NCBI GenBank assembly: GCA_031213475.1
Contig: JARUPZ010000008.1
Coordinates: 8,962,388 to 9,026,387, forward strand
From: Nereocystis luetkeana
Taxonomy: Eukaryota > Sar > Phaeophyceae > Laminariales > Laminariaceae
DNA length: 64,000 nt
Reading direction: 5' to 3'
Both the position numbers and the translations under genes were made by a program. Positions 46,444 to 57,269 of the stretch are shown here, one piece after another. Within the stretch, counting starts at the first letter, position 1; every line of letters starts with the position of its first letter. The notes under the pieces are model-generated. The model did no database searches. It had not been told where the DNA came from and saw nothing but the letters and a program-made list of their open reading frames with translations.

Positions 46444-46806
46444 ATGGCCGCGAAGAAGATCGACAGTGACACTGCGTACCGCGGCGATGACGGCAGATGT
46501 GGCAGAGAGCGAGAAGACGGGGGGGTTGGCGATGACGGCAGATGGCACAGTGATGACGACCTCATAAATCTCCAAGGCGTAGAGCGGGGCACGCACTCCT
46601 CCATGGAGGTTGACACTACTGGCTGGACACCGGAACCGCTGGAGGATGTGCAACCGATCTCGCCCGCTCCCGCGGATGAGGAGAAGAGTGAGAGCGAGAC
46701 GGAGCAAGAGGTTGGTGAGGAGGCTGCGCTGGACATGGGCGACGACATCGCTGACGACGAGGGCCTACTATACCGTTCGAAGTCCCTGACGGTTATTCTT
46801 TTGTAA
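46444..46806 (+). CDS. Hypothetical acidic ORF (120 aa)
   Basis: The frame from ATG 46444 to a stop at 46806 encodes a strongly acidic protein. It contains HSDDDLINLQG, GWTPEPLEDVQPISPAP and long E/D-rich runs (EEKSESETEQEVGEEAALDMGDD). I do not recognise the family. Acidic, disordered N-terminal regions of this kind occur in some transposase proteins as well as in nuclear proteins. The composition differs from the random frames around it and supports past coding. No partner exon was identified and it may be a fragment. Confidence 0.3.
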   Translation: MAAKKIDSDTAYRGDDGRCGREREDGGVGDDGRWHSDDDLINLQGVERGTHSSMEVDTTGWTPEPLEDVQPISPAPADEEKSESETEQEVGEEAALDMGDDIADDEGLLYRSKSLTVILL

Positions 46807-47029
46807 GCTCGGCACCTGCCGCCCTCACTCGGAATCTTGTTGATGACCAAGAGATACTGCTTCGGCTGGGGAGGGGTTGCTCCAGAGGGGAGGGGGGGGG
46901 GGTCATCACACGAAAGGCCCAAGCACGCACAAAGCCATCTCTACGGCTTCAGAGTGTTTCTCGAGACCGACGGCAGCACACGTACATAGCATGAAACTTC
47001 CGCTGGCGCGAAGTGCTCGGTGGATAGGG

Positions 47030-47597
47030 CGGTGATGGGGCTGCGGCAGAGGGATCGTGGGCGCTGCTATCGCGCTGCGCCGATAAGGACTCTTCAGAGG
47101 ACAGCGAGAGCGAGTTCGAGGACGGGGGGGAGGAGGAGGAGGAGGAGGAGGAGGAGGAGGAGGAGGAGGAGGAGGAGGAGGAGGAGGAGGAGGAGGAGTC
47201 GGGAGGGGGGGGGGGTAGGTAGTACGATCGAGGGTTCGTCGGGGGGGAAGGGCAGCAGCCTGAACGATATGAGCGACGTTGGGCCGATTCGCGCAGGGGG
47301 TAGGAAGCGCATGCGCGTTGAGTCCGAAGAGGAGGAGGAGGAGGAGAAGGAGGAGGAGTCGGGAGAGGGAGGGGGGGGTCGGTAGTACGATCGAGAGTTC
47401 GCCGGGGCGGGGGAGGGGGTAGCCTGAACGAGATAAGCGACGTAGGGCCGATTCGCGCAGGGGGTAGGAAGCGCACGCCTAACGTTCGCCTGCAAGACCA
47501 CGAGCAGCATCATGGTTTATCGGGGTCATTGGGGCGTAGATGGGGACGTAGACGCTATGATACGGAGAATAACGTGAAAGGAGAAGAGACGAATTAA
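47030..47597 (+). pseudogene. Acidic low-complexity ORF remnant with duplicated module
   Basis: One frame reads SSEDSESEFEDGG followed by a run of about 20 Glu codons. Two copies of a module of about 140 bp follow (GSLNDMSDVGPIRAGGRKR), joined by another Glu-rich block and ending near GEETN. The frame is broken at each poly-G run (near 47207 and 47375). A one-base change in homopolymer length would reconnect it, so either it is a decayed gene or the homopolymers are miscounted. It lies downstream of the acidic ORF at 46444-46806 and may belong to the same locus. The function is unknown. Confidence 0.3.
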
Positions 47598-48154
47598 AAA
47601 ATGAGGAGGAAAACAACATTGAACATTGCTGGCAAAAATAAGAAAGGCGCTTTTAAGAAAAGCATGCTCATTTTCCCAGGAAAATAAGAAAATGCGCATT
47701 AAGAGAAAATTATGTTCATGCTCCCAGGAAAATAAGAAACCCAGCCTCAGGCCGATTGTCAGTTTCTTACTAGCGGGCCGGTACTGTATAGCGCAGACCC
47801 AATTCTTTTCTTTCTAGGTATGGGGCCTGACTGCGAAACTTAGACCAAACCGCGGCGTTATCCAACACACCGTTGCGATCTCCCACAACAGAAGACAGAG
47901 TCGTTAAGATCAGGTTCTTTGTGCCCCCCAAAATCGGTAACGTGGAAGTCTTCGATTCGGCGGAGGCGTTTCATGGGCGTCCGGGGGTGGTAAGCGCAGA
48001 CGAATGAGAACGCAGCACACGTCGAGGGGGGCAAACCCATCAAGCTGTTGTAGTGAAGCACAGTTATCCCCCAAGCCAGCTTCAACCCACTCACTGATGG
48101 CTTTTTCCCCGTTCCATCAGTTCTCTTTCCCCTCTAGTTCTCCGCTCCCCTTCG

Positions 48155-48475
48155 TTCCGTGACTCAGATCCGGGATGGCCTACCCCCCCCCCCCCCCCCC
48201 CCCCCCCGCCTCCCCGCTACGATGCCCCCTTCCTTTCGTAACTCCGATCCGGGGTCGCCCAGCGCCCCCCCCCCCCCCCCGACCTCCCCGCTACGGTACA
48301 TACACCTGCCTATAAATTGCTATTATGCTTGCCTTCCGACAATATAGCGGTAGATGCCACTTCCAATGTAAACCGAATATCCTGCTGTACGATACATTCA
48401 TTTTTATCCCGGGAAGAAGAGTTTTATGACGTTTTTCTCCTCTCGTCAACCCGCGCGTCGAAATCCATCGAGTGG
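48155..48475 (-). mobile_element. Diverged SINE body fragments
   Basis: ACTCAGATCCGGG, CCCGCTACG and CATTTTTATC followed by a Ser/Thr-rich TCTCGTCAACC stretch resemble the SINE body read backwards. They are interrupted by poly-C runs and a family 4 piece at 48318-48350. The GATCCGGGGTCG block occurs twice. Confidence 0.45.
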
Positions 48476-48570
48476 GTGGTAATATCGATCCTACCCTGCT
48501 GTTTGTTGCTGTAGCTCGCTCGCTTCCACCGTGTAGTCCCGCCAGCACTTGTCTGTATATAGCTGCAAGG

Positions 48571-48572
<2 letters not shown>

Positions 48573-48613
<41 letters not shown>
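48573..48613. repeat. Microsatellite (CT)n
   Basis: About 20 CT units. Confidence 0.93.
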
Positions 48614-48616
<3 letters not shown>

Positions 48617-48902
48617 CCTCTCATCAACCTTGGCACCCCTTTTTTATTGGCTCGTACTCATCGTTTTCACTTCGCTCCACATACCTTGTGGTTTTGATCT
48701 CGGCTTTTTAGTCGGGGTGTACTCACGTACGCACGTAAAACCCCCCCCTCTCCACTTCTTGCAGCAGTGTACTCATTCTCCAGACGCAGACACGGAAAGG
48801 GGGGGGGGGGGGTGTTCTAAAACCGAGTGAAAAAACCCTGAGATAAAATATCGCTTGTCGCTGCTAGGTTTTCGTCCATCGTTTTCATTGTTTTTATTCT
48901 TT

Positions 48903-49226
48903 TCGTGGTTTAGCAGTCTGGGAGAAGGGGATCTTTAGGGATGAGTTTGACTTTGAAAAATGCGTAGCGTGGTCTGCACTTCGGAATCGTCGTCCGAAAC
49001 TGAGAAATTTCCTCGTTCGATGCTAACGCGGCGCGGCCGCGTTTATGGCGAGGTTTAGCCCGTTTTGGCTGCGGTTTGGGTCCAGGGTTAGGGTTAGGGT
49101 TAGGGCTAGGGTTAGAGTCGGGGGTTGGGTTGGGTCTTCGCAAGCACCTTGATCCCAACAGGAACTAAAACACCTGAACAGCCTACCAACCCAAATATCC
49201 CTTCTCCCAGATTGTTAAAGGTCCTC
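48903..49226 (+). mobile_element. Family 5 hAT-like element carrying telomeric repeats
   Basis: The left end TGGTTTAGCAGTCTGGGAGA is slightly eroded and the right end reads CCCAGATTGTTAAAGGTCCT. GGGTTA-type units lie at 49085-49115. The target duplication is unclear. Confidence 0.8.
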
Positions 49227-49516
49227 TTTTTCGTTTGGGCTGTTTTGGGAGAGGTGTCGTACCGTATTTTTTGTGATACACCTCAGGAAGGAAAAATTCT
49301 GGAATATATTACTGTTCGGCCGGCCGTCCGACAATGAGCAGCATATGAGCTTAGGGTAAAATCCCCGCACTCTCGACTATATTGTCGACGAAAAATAGTG
49401 CACGCTGGCTCGTACACAGAGCTGCTTCTTCGAAGTCTCTTATCTCTGCACACGATCATAGCCATGTGATGTTTTAGTGGTTATTTCCTTGTTCAAATCT
49501 TAGGTTGTTGTGTGTT

Positions 49517-49622
49517 ATTACGGGGGGGCATAGTTAATAGGACCTGTGATATGCTTAAAAACCTATATACTTGACCATTTCTACCAACAATATCTGGTCC
49601 TATTAACTAGGGTCCCCCGTAA
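49517..49622 (-). mobile_element. Family 1 MITE
   Basis: Ends ATTACGGGGGGGC and GGTCCCCCGTAA, with a reverse-oriented core. Confidence 0.88.
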
Positions 49623-49840
49623 GAGTACTCGGTACGTTGGCCTCTTTCATTTGCTTGCCCTGCTCCAGTTACGACTTTTTTATACTTTTTCTCCGCCTCG
49701 CAGTCTGCGACCACAAAAAAGGTTGTCCGAGGGGTTGTCTCTCCGAGACGGTGAATCAGGACCAACACTCGACGCACCGACTTCGTAGGACAGAATGGGC
49801 AGTGCCCAGCAGAGTAGTGATCCCTCTGAAATACTTTTCT

Positions 49841-49953
49841 ATTACGGGGGACCACAGTTAATAGGACCAAATATTGTTAGTGGAAATAGGGAAATATGTA
49901 GGTTTTTGTGTGTGTGTGTGCCATAGGTCCTATTTACGACGGTCCCCCGCAAT
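49841..49953 (+). mobile_element. Family 1 MITE
   Basis: Ends ATTACGGGGGACC and GGTCCCCCGCAAT. The centre is expanded by a short GT repeat. Confidence 0.88.
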
Positions 49954-50001
49954 AGTATGTTCCAGCAGCAATACACCGACCCTATAGTGACGGCCGGCAT
50001 T

Positions 50002-50110
50002 ATCACGGGGGACCACAGTAAATAGGGCCTACGGTACACGCCAAAATCTATATATTCCCCTATTCTTTCCCACAATATGTGGTCCTATGTTTACTATGGC
50101 CACCCGTAAT
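50002..50110 (-). mobile_element. Family 1 MITE, diverged
   Basis: Ends ATCACGGGGGACC and GCCACCCGTAAT flank a mutated core. It lies only 49 bp from the previous copy. Confidence 0.8.
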
Positions 50111-50714
50111 ACCCCGTTCACTGCTGTATCCCACTAATGTATCAGTCTCATCGGTGCCGAACGATCCCACAGGCATTAGGAATATGTGGCGGGCATCCGA
50201 CACTGTAGAGGGACCGCTACTGCAATGTGAATACAACTGCAACAAAAAACACCCAGCACGTCCTGCGGCCGCCCTTTCCAGTCAAAAGTTTTCCTGCGCA
50301 CGTTTTCGATAGCAGGGCTGGCCTACTGCAATAAAATCAACGTGCCAGGTACAGCATACCGCCCCGCCCCCCCCCCCCCCCCCCCCCCCCGCGCGCCCTT
50401 CCCCCGCTGCCTGATCGGTGGAAACCCTACGTGCTCCGTCCCCGCATTGTGGGGATGCGAGGGTCTATGGTCAGACAACTACGGCCGTGCATGATGTCGA
50501 GTACAACTCCACTGAAATAGGGATCAGAGGAAAGATGTGGAGAATGATGGGAAACTTCGACGGAATATGCGAGAAGTGCTTTGGTGCTGGACGGGGAAAC
50601 ATCGAACTAGGTTTATATTTTGTAAGGAACTGCACAGGGATGTACGTTTTCACCCACTACATCAAGATATATACCAGGTACCAGGTATATGTGTACTATT
50701 TCGGCAGGCTATAC

Positions 50715-50803
50715 TAAATAGCAACTACACGGTACAGACAAAAAACCTACCGGTATACATATATTTCGCTGTTTGTACTAACAATATTTTGGTTCTGTTT
50801 TCT
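50715..50803 (-). mobile_element. Family 1 MITE fragment with micro-insertion
   Basis: The core of a reverse-oriented copy is recognisable from GTACAGACAAAAAACC to ACTAACAATATTTTGG, without GC-rich ends. CCGGTATACAT at 50750-50760 interrupts the CCTATATATT centre. Confidence 0.65.
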
Positions 50804-50910
50804 ATTACGGGGGACCATAGTTAATAGGACCTATGATATACATAAAAATCTTCATATTGAACCATTTTTACTGGCAATATTTGGTCCTATTAACTATGGC
50901 CCCCCGTAAT
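50804..50910 (-). mobile_element. Family 1 MITE
   Basis: Ends ATTACGGGGGACC and GGCCCCCCGTAAT with a reverse core. It abuts the older fragment at 50715-50803. Confidence 0.9.
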
Positions 50911-51915
50911 ATGTTCTCCCGTTACAACGAACTGATAATATCAGTTAGAGCAGCAGAGCAAGGAGCCACGGCGGGGGGGAGACGCAGTGTCGGGATTGAT
51001 GTTCGCGGATGACTCCGAGTGGGAAGATATCATAAACACCCGGAGAATTGGAGGAACATACCGAGAAGGCGCTAGAATACACCAGAAAATGGAGGGTGAC
51101 GGCGAACGTCAAGAAGTGCGCGCAGCACTTGCATAATAATATATAACGAAGATGAGGTGAACCCGGTAGACTTTAGTTTGAAGTGGGGGAGAAGGTTAAT
51201 TACCGATCGTAGACCGGCGTACGTGCCTTGACGAACATGCACCAGTGGAGATGTCAGAAGACTTCTCTTGTGACACACACGTAGCGAAGGTGATAGGAAA
51301 GGGAAAGCACACACACACACACGTAAGCAAGATGGATGCGATCCCAACAGACTCGCGCCTTGACACTCCGGGAGGATCGAGAGATGCATCCTGATGAGCA
51401 TGCGATAGTGGTGAAGCCAGAATATGCAGAAGAAGGACGGGGAGAGGACGCGGAGTTCGTAAAACAGATGGAAACAGTCCAGGCGACAAGCGCAGCTAAA
51501 AAAAATAAGATGCCAGCACGCCGAGAGTAATGCTGCGGCATTAAGAAGAGCAGAACCGGGAGTGTACCCACGCAAGACAAAAAACGTAGACGAGCCACGA
51601 CAAAGTTGACATGGCAATACAAAGTAAGGAGCACATGCATGCCAGAAAAGAGGCTGCCATCCATAGTCGACGGAGCCGCATGGGAGAAAGTAACAAAAAA
51701 GAGCGAGCTGGAACAAGGTGGGATAGATAGCGTGGTCGAGAGAGTATGTGGAAGGATACAGGAGGAACCCAAGGATACTTCAAGTATATGATGTCCACAG
51801 AGAAGTGTGGGAGGTGCACAACACAGAAGTAGAAGAAAGGATAGAAATAGAAGGGAAAAGGCTAGCGTTGAAAAGCAAGACGAAATCGGAGAAACACTTA
51901 CAGACATGCGGGAGG

Positions 51916-52008
51916 TTAACCCTTTTAGAACCGCAGTCCCGTTTTGGGGGCCAACCACTCAAATTTCAAGTAGTTCGTCCCCATAACGGGACTGCGGTTC
52001 TAAAAAAC
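51916..52008. mobile_element. Family 2 element inserted in the LINE pseudogene
   Basis: TTAACCCTTTTAGAACCGCA on the left and GACTGCGGTTCTAAAAAAC on the right. The right terminal TTAA is missing. Confidence 0.85.
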
Positions 52009-52160
52009 TTCTCGAAAACGGTGAAACCGCGATTTCGTGTAGTAGGTGACCTGGACCTGCCAGAGAGAAGAAAGAGGTATACCAGTAGCCGGGACGAGGA
52101 GGAAGTAGATGCACAGATGTGTCCGTGTGGCAAAGCGATAGAGAGTAGAACTCACGCAGT

Positions 52161-52267
52161 ATTACGGGGGACCATAGTTAATAGGACCAAATATCGTTAG
52201 TAAAAATGGTTAAATATATAGGTTTTTATGTATACCATAGGTCCTATTAACTATGGTCCCCCGTAAT
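52161..52267 (+). mobile_element. Family 1 MITE inserted in the LINE pseudogene
   Basis: Nearly consensus copy with perfect ends. Excising it plus one TA restores the HAVVGEC reading of the host ORF. Confidence 0.93.
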
Positions 52268-52555
52268 AGTAGGAGAATGTGAAAATTTGCAAGGAGGGAC
52301 GGGGCCGTGTTAGAGGAGGAAATGAGGGAAATAGACGAACGTGACACGGAGGGGTTTGGCACGCACACTAGATAGGAGCGAGAAAACGATCGCTATCCTA
52401 CTAGGAGATAGAAGGTGGCCGCCCACAGGCGGCGATCCGGGAAGGGCACAATGTTTGCAGAATGTTTATATGCAATATAAGGAAACGACGTAATGAGGGC
52501 CCAACTAACTGTGAAAGTGATGAAACAAAAAAAAAAAACTGTCGGAGGTGTTTCT

Positions 52556-52665
52556 ATTGCGAGGGGGGGGCATAGTTAATAGGACCAAATATTGTTTGTA
52601 AAAATGAAAAACTATACAGGTTTTTATGTATACCATAGGTCCTATTAACTATGGTCCCCCGTAAT
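52556..52665 (+). mobile_element. Family 1 MITE
   Basis: The left end is diverged (ATTGCGAGGGGGGG) and the right end is intact (GGTCCCCCGTAAT). The core is recognisable. Confidence 0.87.
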
Positions 52666-54536
52666 AGCAACAACAGTTGTTGTTCTGTCTCAAAGGGGGT
52701 GCGTGTTCACTGACTGGTCAACTGACTAAGGCAAGCATAAGCAACAAATGAGTACGACCCCCGCTCCCCGCACAATCGATTCTTGGTAGGACGTAGCTCA
52801 CCCTTCACGCGACTCGCCGAAAACCTCACGGCGCTCCGCGCTTAGTGCAAGCAGTGTCTGCCTGGTCGATGAATACCCGACGTGCTCCGTCCCGGCATTG
52901 TAGAGGGATGCGAAGGGCCTATGGTCATACGACGACGACCATACATGCTGGTATTTATCGAGTACACCCCCCCCCCTCCCCCCCCACCCCCCCCCCCCTC
53001 CATACTTTATTTCAGATATTATCAAGAGTATTGCTTTGGCGTGGAGGGAAGGCTCGTACTGCCAGGTAGTCCACCCCCCCCGTGTTTGTCTGTTTAAAGC
53101 GGCAGCAGCGTGAGTCAACTCGAAACGGAAATATAAGGACCGCTTATGGTTATGTCCGGATCTGACCGTAATTTTAGCGGTACTTCTCTTTCCGTCGAGA
53201 GTAGCACTGCTGTACAGCCATTTTCCCCCAAGCCCGTGGAGTTGATTATCAACTGTTGCAGCATGCTGTCCAAGGACCTCATCAATACATATTATACATA
53301 AATCCTCGCTGTGGAATGGCGCGTTCTACGCTAGAGGTTGCACATTTCCGCTAAATTTATTTTTGAATGACGGGGTTTCTTAACCCAAAACATATCACCA
53401 AAAAAAAACTTTATGGAAAAAAGTGTAACGCTTATTAACCTAAACCCCGGTGTGAGATGTCTATGTCGGGGAGATTTCGTGAAAAACAAAACGGCATTCG
53501 GGCGTTTGCGCAGAATTTTGGTCGGGTTGGGTTTCTTGTAATCCGTTTCCTGAGATGCCCATGGGCAATTAGTTACTCGTAGACATGAAGTGCTTCTGAA
53601 ATCGGGGAGACGAAGTTTAATAATAAACTAATTACCCTGGTATATATTTTCTGGAATCAGGGAGAGACGAAATCGTCGGTATGCGAAAACTGACGTTTTT
53701 TTATACTCCGGCCATGGGATTATTAATCGGGATGCAATTTGATATTTGCTGAAGTCAGTTTTCGGGGGAGATACGGAGCCTCTGAAGTGAGGCGCCTCAG
53801 ATAATTCAGGGTGAACCTCTATCGTAGAACGCCTCGAATCTATAGATTGGCCTACTAGCCGTCACTGGGCGACCGTCGCCTCTATGCAGCACACATACCT
53901 CGTATATATATATTATATATACCTGGTATATATCTAACACTGCTGTTTGTTGTGCGCAAGGCGGCGTATACTACTACGATATACAGTACGTACGTCTGTC
54001 TCTAGTTCCAGTACCGCAGTATAGAAGTCCTTCGCGTACAGCAGTATACTCGTAGTGTGACGCCTGTGAGTAGTTGCCGGGTGCGCGCTGCGGCTCCTCC
54101 TGTTGTATAGTTCCTGTGATATCGCTTATGGCACGGAAAATTGTTTATAACCAGTCAGCGCGGATGCCGTTACTATTCGTAATAATCCACCTGGTATAAT
54201 CAGAGTTGGCTTTTGCGCATATATATATACCGGCACTCTGAAGGGACCATTTGCTGCTGTACGTACGTAATTGTGTCCCCACAACGCGAGAGTGTTGGTA
54301 GGGCCGTTGATGACGTACTGGCACGCTCTCTTTGGGACGACTTCAAACGGGAAAAAGCCGGTAACCGGATGTACATGAAGAGTGTGCCGGTTACATCATC
54401 AGCAACGGCCACCGCTCCCGTGATTTTCGTGATTGGGGAGGGGGGGGGGGTGCCGAACTCACACGGCTGACGTATTTCAAAAGCTTATGAAATGCAAGAC
54501 AAAACAAGTACGGCACAGGCGCAACGTGATCCTCCC

Positions 54537-54579
54537 CGCACTAATACTGCTACTGCTACTACTACTACTACTGCTACTA

Positions 54580-54621
<42 letters not shown>

Positions 54622-54698
54622 CACTACTACTACTACTACTGCTACTATGACTACTACTACTACTACTGCTACTATGACTACTACTACTACTACTACTG

Positions 54699-54733
<35 letters not shown>

Positions 54734-54742
54734 GCTACTATG

Positions 54743-54805
<63 letters not shown>

Positions 54806-54863
54806 GCTACTATGACTACTATTACTACTACTGCTACTACTACTACTACTATACTACTACTAT

Positions 54864-54910
<47 letters not shown>

Positions 54911-54912
54911 AC
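54537..54912. repeat. Long (ACT)n tract, ~375 bp
   Basis: More than 110 mostly ACT triplets. GCT and ATG variants recur in ordered blocks (CTGCTACTATGACTACT), indicating higher-order duplication inside the array. Confidence 0.95.
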
Positions 54913-55114
54913 TAACTGTTGTGCTGGGCGCTACGTAACGTTGCTTGTACTGGTGTGTATCAGGTACCTGGTAGGGCGCAACTGACTGCTGCTGTTGTGA
55001 TTCAATCAGTACCGACAAAGTGATATCCTTGTTTGGATCGCTTTATCTTGTTTGGATCGCTTTATCTCGGCGAGATCCCGACGAGCAGGGCATCATTAAT
55101 TGGCAAACATCAGC

Positions 55115-55200
55115 GCGAGCACGAGCACCAGGAGCACCAGTTTACCAGGAGCACCAGGAGCACCAGCAGCACCACCACCAGCACCACCACCACCACCAAC
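55115..55200. repeat. Imperfect CACCAGGAG minisatellite
   Basis: GAGCACCAG-type 9-mers grade into a CAC/CAG triplet tract. Confidence 0.8.
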
Positions 55201-56744
55201 ACTCTAGAATAGTGAAGCAGCAGCACTTGTGGTACCTTGTTGTGGCCCTCTTTGCACTGAGAGTGTGCGAAGGACACGTGCTTCTGGCTCCTGGCTCCTG
55301 GCATTTATTTTAAACTTCAAACCCTATCTATACCTACGTACGTCGTACGTACCAGGTACTCCATTTTTTTCTGGTTCGGCGGGACTGTGAGCTTTGCTTT
55401 TACGTAAATTTCCTGGAAAAAAAAGAGCAGCGTATTTCCACCCAGGATACGTTAAACGGTTCGTTTGCGGTTCGCGGGCGTTATGGGTACGAGTACATAC
55501 GAGCAACGAGCAACAGCAGTACGCAGCATATAGAGCAAGCAGTAGTATGCATGTACTCGTACATATTTTATAATAAGCGAACCACACTTGTGGTCATATA
55601 GACGAGCAGGTAACGTGGTACACCCGAACTGACAGATACCATCGGGGGTTCTTGTGGAAGTATATACGAAGGGACGGCAACGGCGAACGTTCTCGCTATA
55701 CCACTGCAAGTATCATACACACATACATACATGCACACTTAATAATAGCTACTCGTACACCCACAGAACTAACGAGATTCGGCCACAAAATAGCTGCAAA
55801 ATAGGCGGTCGTGTGGGGGTGTGTGGCATCACATGGATGTTGTCACCTGTCATACTTGAGCACCAAGTAATATAATAGAGGAATATATTCCAAGATGTTT
55901 TCGGGAACACGTCATCGGGTAAAATCCCGGCGATAATCCAGCGAGAGTGTTGATAAATGGGTTGATTATTCACCCGTGGCGGCCCATCCTCCCCAATTCC
56001 TCCTATTATTAAAGTACTATATACCAGGTACTTGCTATGTATGAATCTGCTGAGCTGGCTGTACTGCACCACCCCCCCTCCCCCCCCCGCCCCCCCGACC
56101 TCTCACTCCAGTATCACCACACTCTGCTGTATACCATCACTATACATACAGCCAGTCCCGATCTGCAAGAAGAAGAACTGAAGAAGCACGAGTATACGAC
56201 TCCCCTCTGTGGTCCTGCGTCCTGTGTCCAGCGTCCCCACCGGTACCAACCAGTCGGTCCTCAACACACGCGAGCGCTGCGGTGTTCTGATGTGAGTGGC
56301 ATCGCGGTGATGTTCTGGGTTGATGAGGATATTACTCTGCTGCTGCTGCTGCACTGCTGCCGTGTATCTAGAGGAGGAGAAGTAAATAAATGCCTGTGCT
56401 TTCCAAACACGCGCGTTTTTTTTTTTACGTCGTAATAATGAGAGGAATAATAATAGCCGCGGTGTGATATGAGCGGGAGTCCTCGGCCATATCTTGCACA
56501 CCGGCCATCACTGCTACGCTGCAACTACCATGTACCAGGTATGTATGCTGCAACTACCGTGTGCCAGGTATATATACCAGTGTGCTGCTGGTACTGCTGC
56601 GTGTGCGGAACCATTGTGTGTAGATATCCTCTCGATCGAGATGCCGAAAGCGAGACCCTACTGGCTGTGTGTGACGATTTTCTTCTTCTCCACAATCCAA
56701 GTTCTCTGTACGTACTTGTAGGGATGGAGTTTATAGGCCACTGC

Positions 56745-56830
56745 TGTGAAGTAGGTGTTGCCTACTGAGCTATGGGGGTAAAGTATCGATCTATAATATA
56801 CCCAGCCCTGGGTAATCCTTATCACCCCCC
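56745..56830 (-). repeat. Second copy of the tRNA-derived repeat
   Basis: CATAGCTCAGTAGGCAACAC on the minus strand, with the shared flank TACCCAGCCCTGGGTAATCC, matches the flank of 56970-57045 (CACCCAGCCAAGGGTAATCC). Confidence 0.45.
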
Positions 56831-56969
56831 CTCTCTGAACGGCGGGAAAATTGGAGCGTCGGTACCGTATACGGCCGTACGCTGACCTACCCGCTTCCTT
56901 TTCAATGCCCGGGAAACCTGGGAGATTTATTTTTAGGGACACACGCGCAAGCGTTTCTATAAAAAGAAA

Positions 56970-57045
56970 ATGTTCGAAGTGAGACTCGAACCCGTGTCCT
57001 CGACGACGTCAAATGTGAAGGTGTTACCCACCGAGCTATATGGGG
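56970..57045 (-). pseudogene. tRNA-derived sequence with A and B boxes
   Basis: On the minus strand it reads TATAGCTCGGTGGGTAACAC (A box), then GACACGGGTTCGAGTCTCAC (B box). The D stem and acceptor stem do not pair, so it is a tRNA pseudogene or SINE head. Related A-box pieces occur at 56745-56775 and 16807-16832. Confidence 0.45.
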
Positions 57046-57162
57046 TAAAATATCGATCGGTTACCCACCCAGCCAAGGGTAATCCTTATAACACCACAGC
57101 TAAATTGGCCGGCGCACTCAGTTTTGCGCGGCAAAATGGCGGTGAATGAACGCGTCACTATT

Positions 57163-57269
57163 ATTACGGGGGGCCATAGTTAATAGGACCAAATATTGTT
57201 AGTAAAAATGGTGAAATATATAGGTTTTCATGTATACCATAGGTCCTATTAACTATGGCCCCCCGTAAT
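57163..57269 (+). mobile_element. Family 1 MITE
   Basis: Palindromic ends ATTACGGGGGGCC and GGCCCCCCGTAAT with the consensus core, flanked by TA. Confidence 0.92.

Larger units (their letters stand above)
50940..52510 (+). pseudogene. Decayed LINE (non-LTR retrotransposon) reverse transcriptase
   Basis: Fragments in shifting frames keep the signature of a non-LTR reverse transcriptase. GLMFADDS at 50993-51016 holds the catalytic FADD box. It is followed by a KWRVTANVKKCAQ-like stretch (the conserved TVNVKKC block), then EYAEEGRGEDAEFVKQMETVQ, WQYKVRSTCMPEKRLPSIVD and DLDLPERRKRYTSSR. A C-terminal zinc-type motif CPCGKAIESRTH is followed, after an insertion, by GEC. Several frameshifts and stops make it non-functional. 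A family 2 element interrupts it near 51916-52008 and a family 1 MITE at 52161-52267. Removing the MITE and one TA rejoins HAV to VGEC in frame, so the MITE arrived as a clean TA insertion. Only the C-terminal half of the ORF is visible. Confidence 0.8.
52666..57162. other. Intergenic, simple repeats and tRNA-like remnants
   Basis: Several poly-C tracts, the long ACT tract, the CACCAGGAG minisatellite and six copies of the TACCAGGTA/TACCTGGTA motif. No gene is recognised. Confidence 0.45.

Noticed and set aside
54433..54915. 160-codon Tyr-rich open frame
   Set aside because: A translation of the ACT microsatellite.
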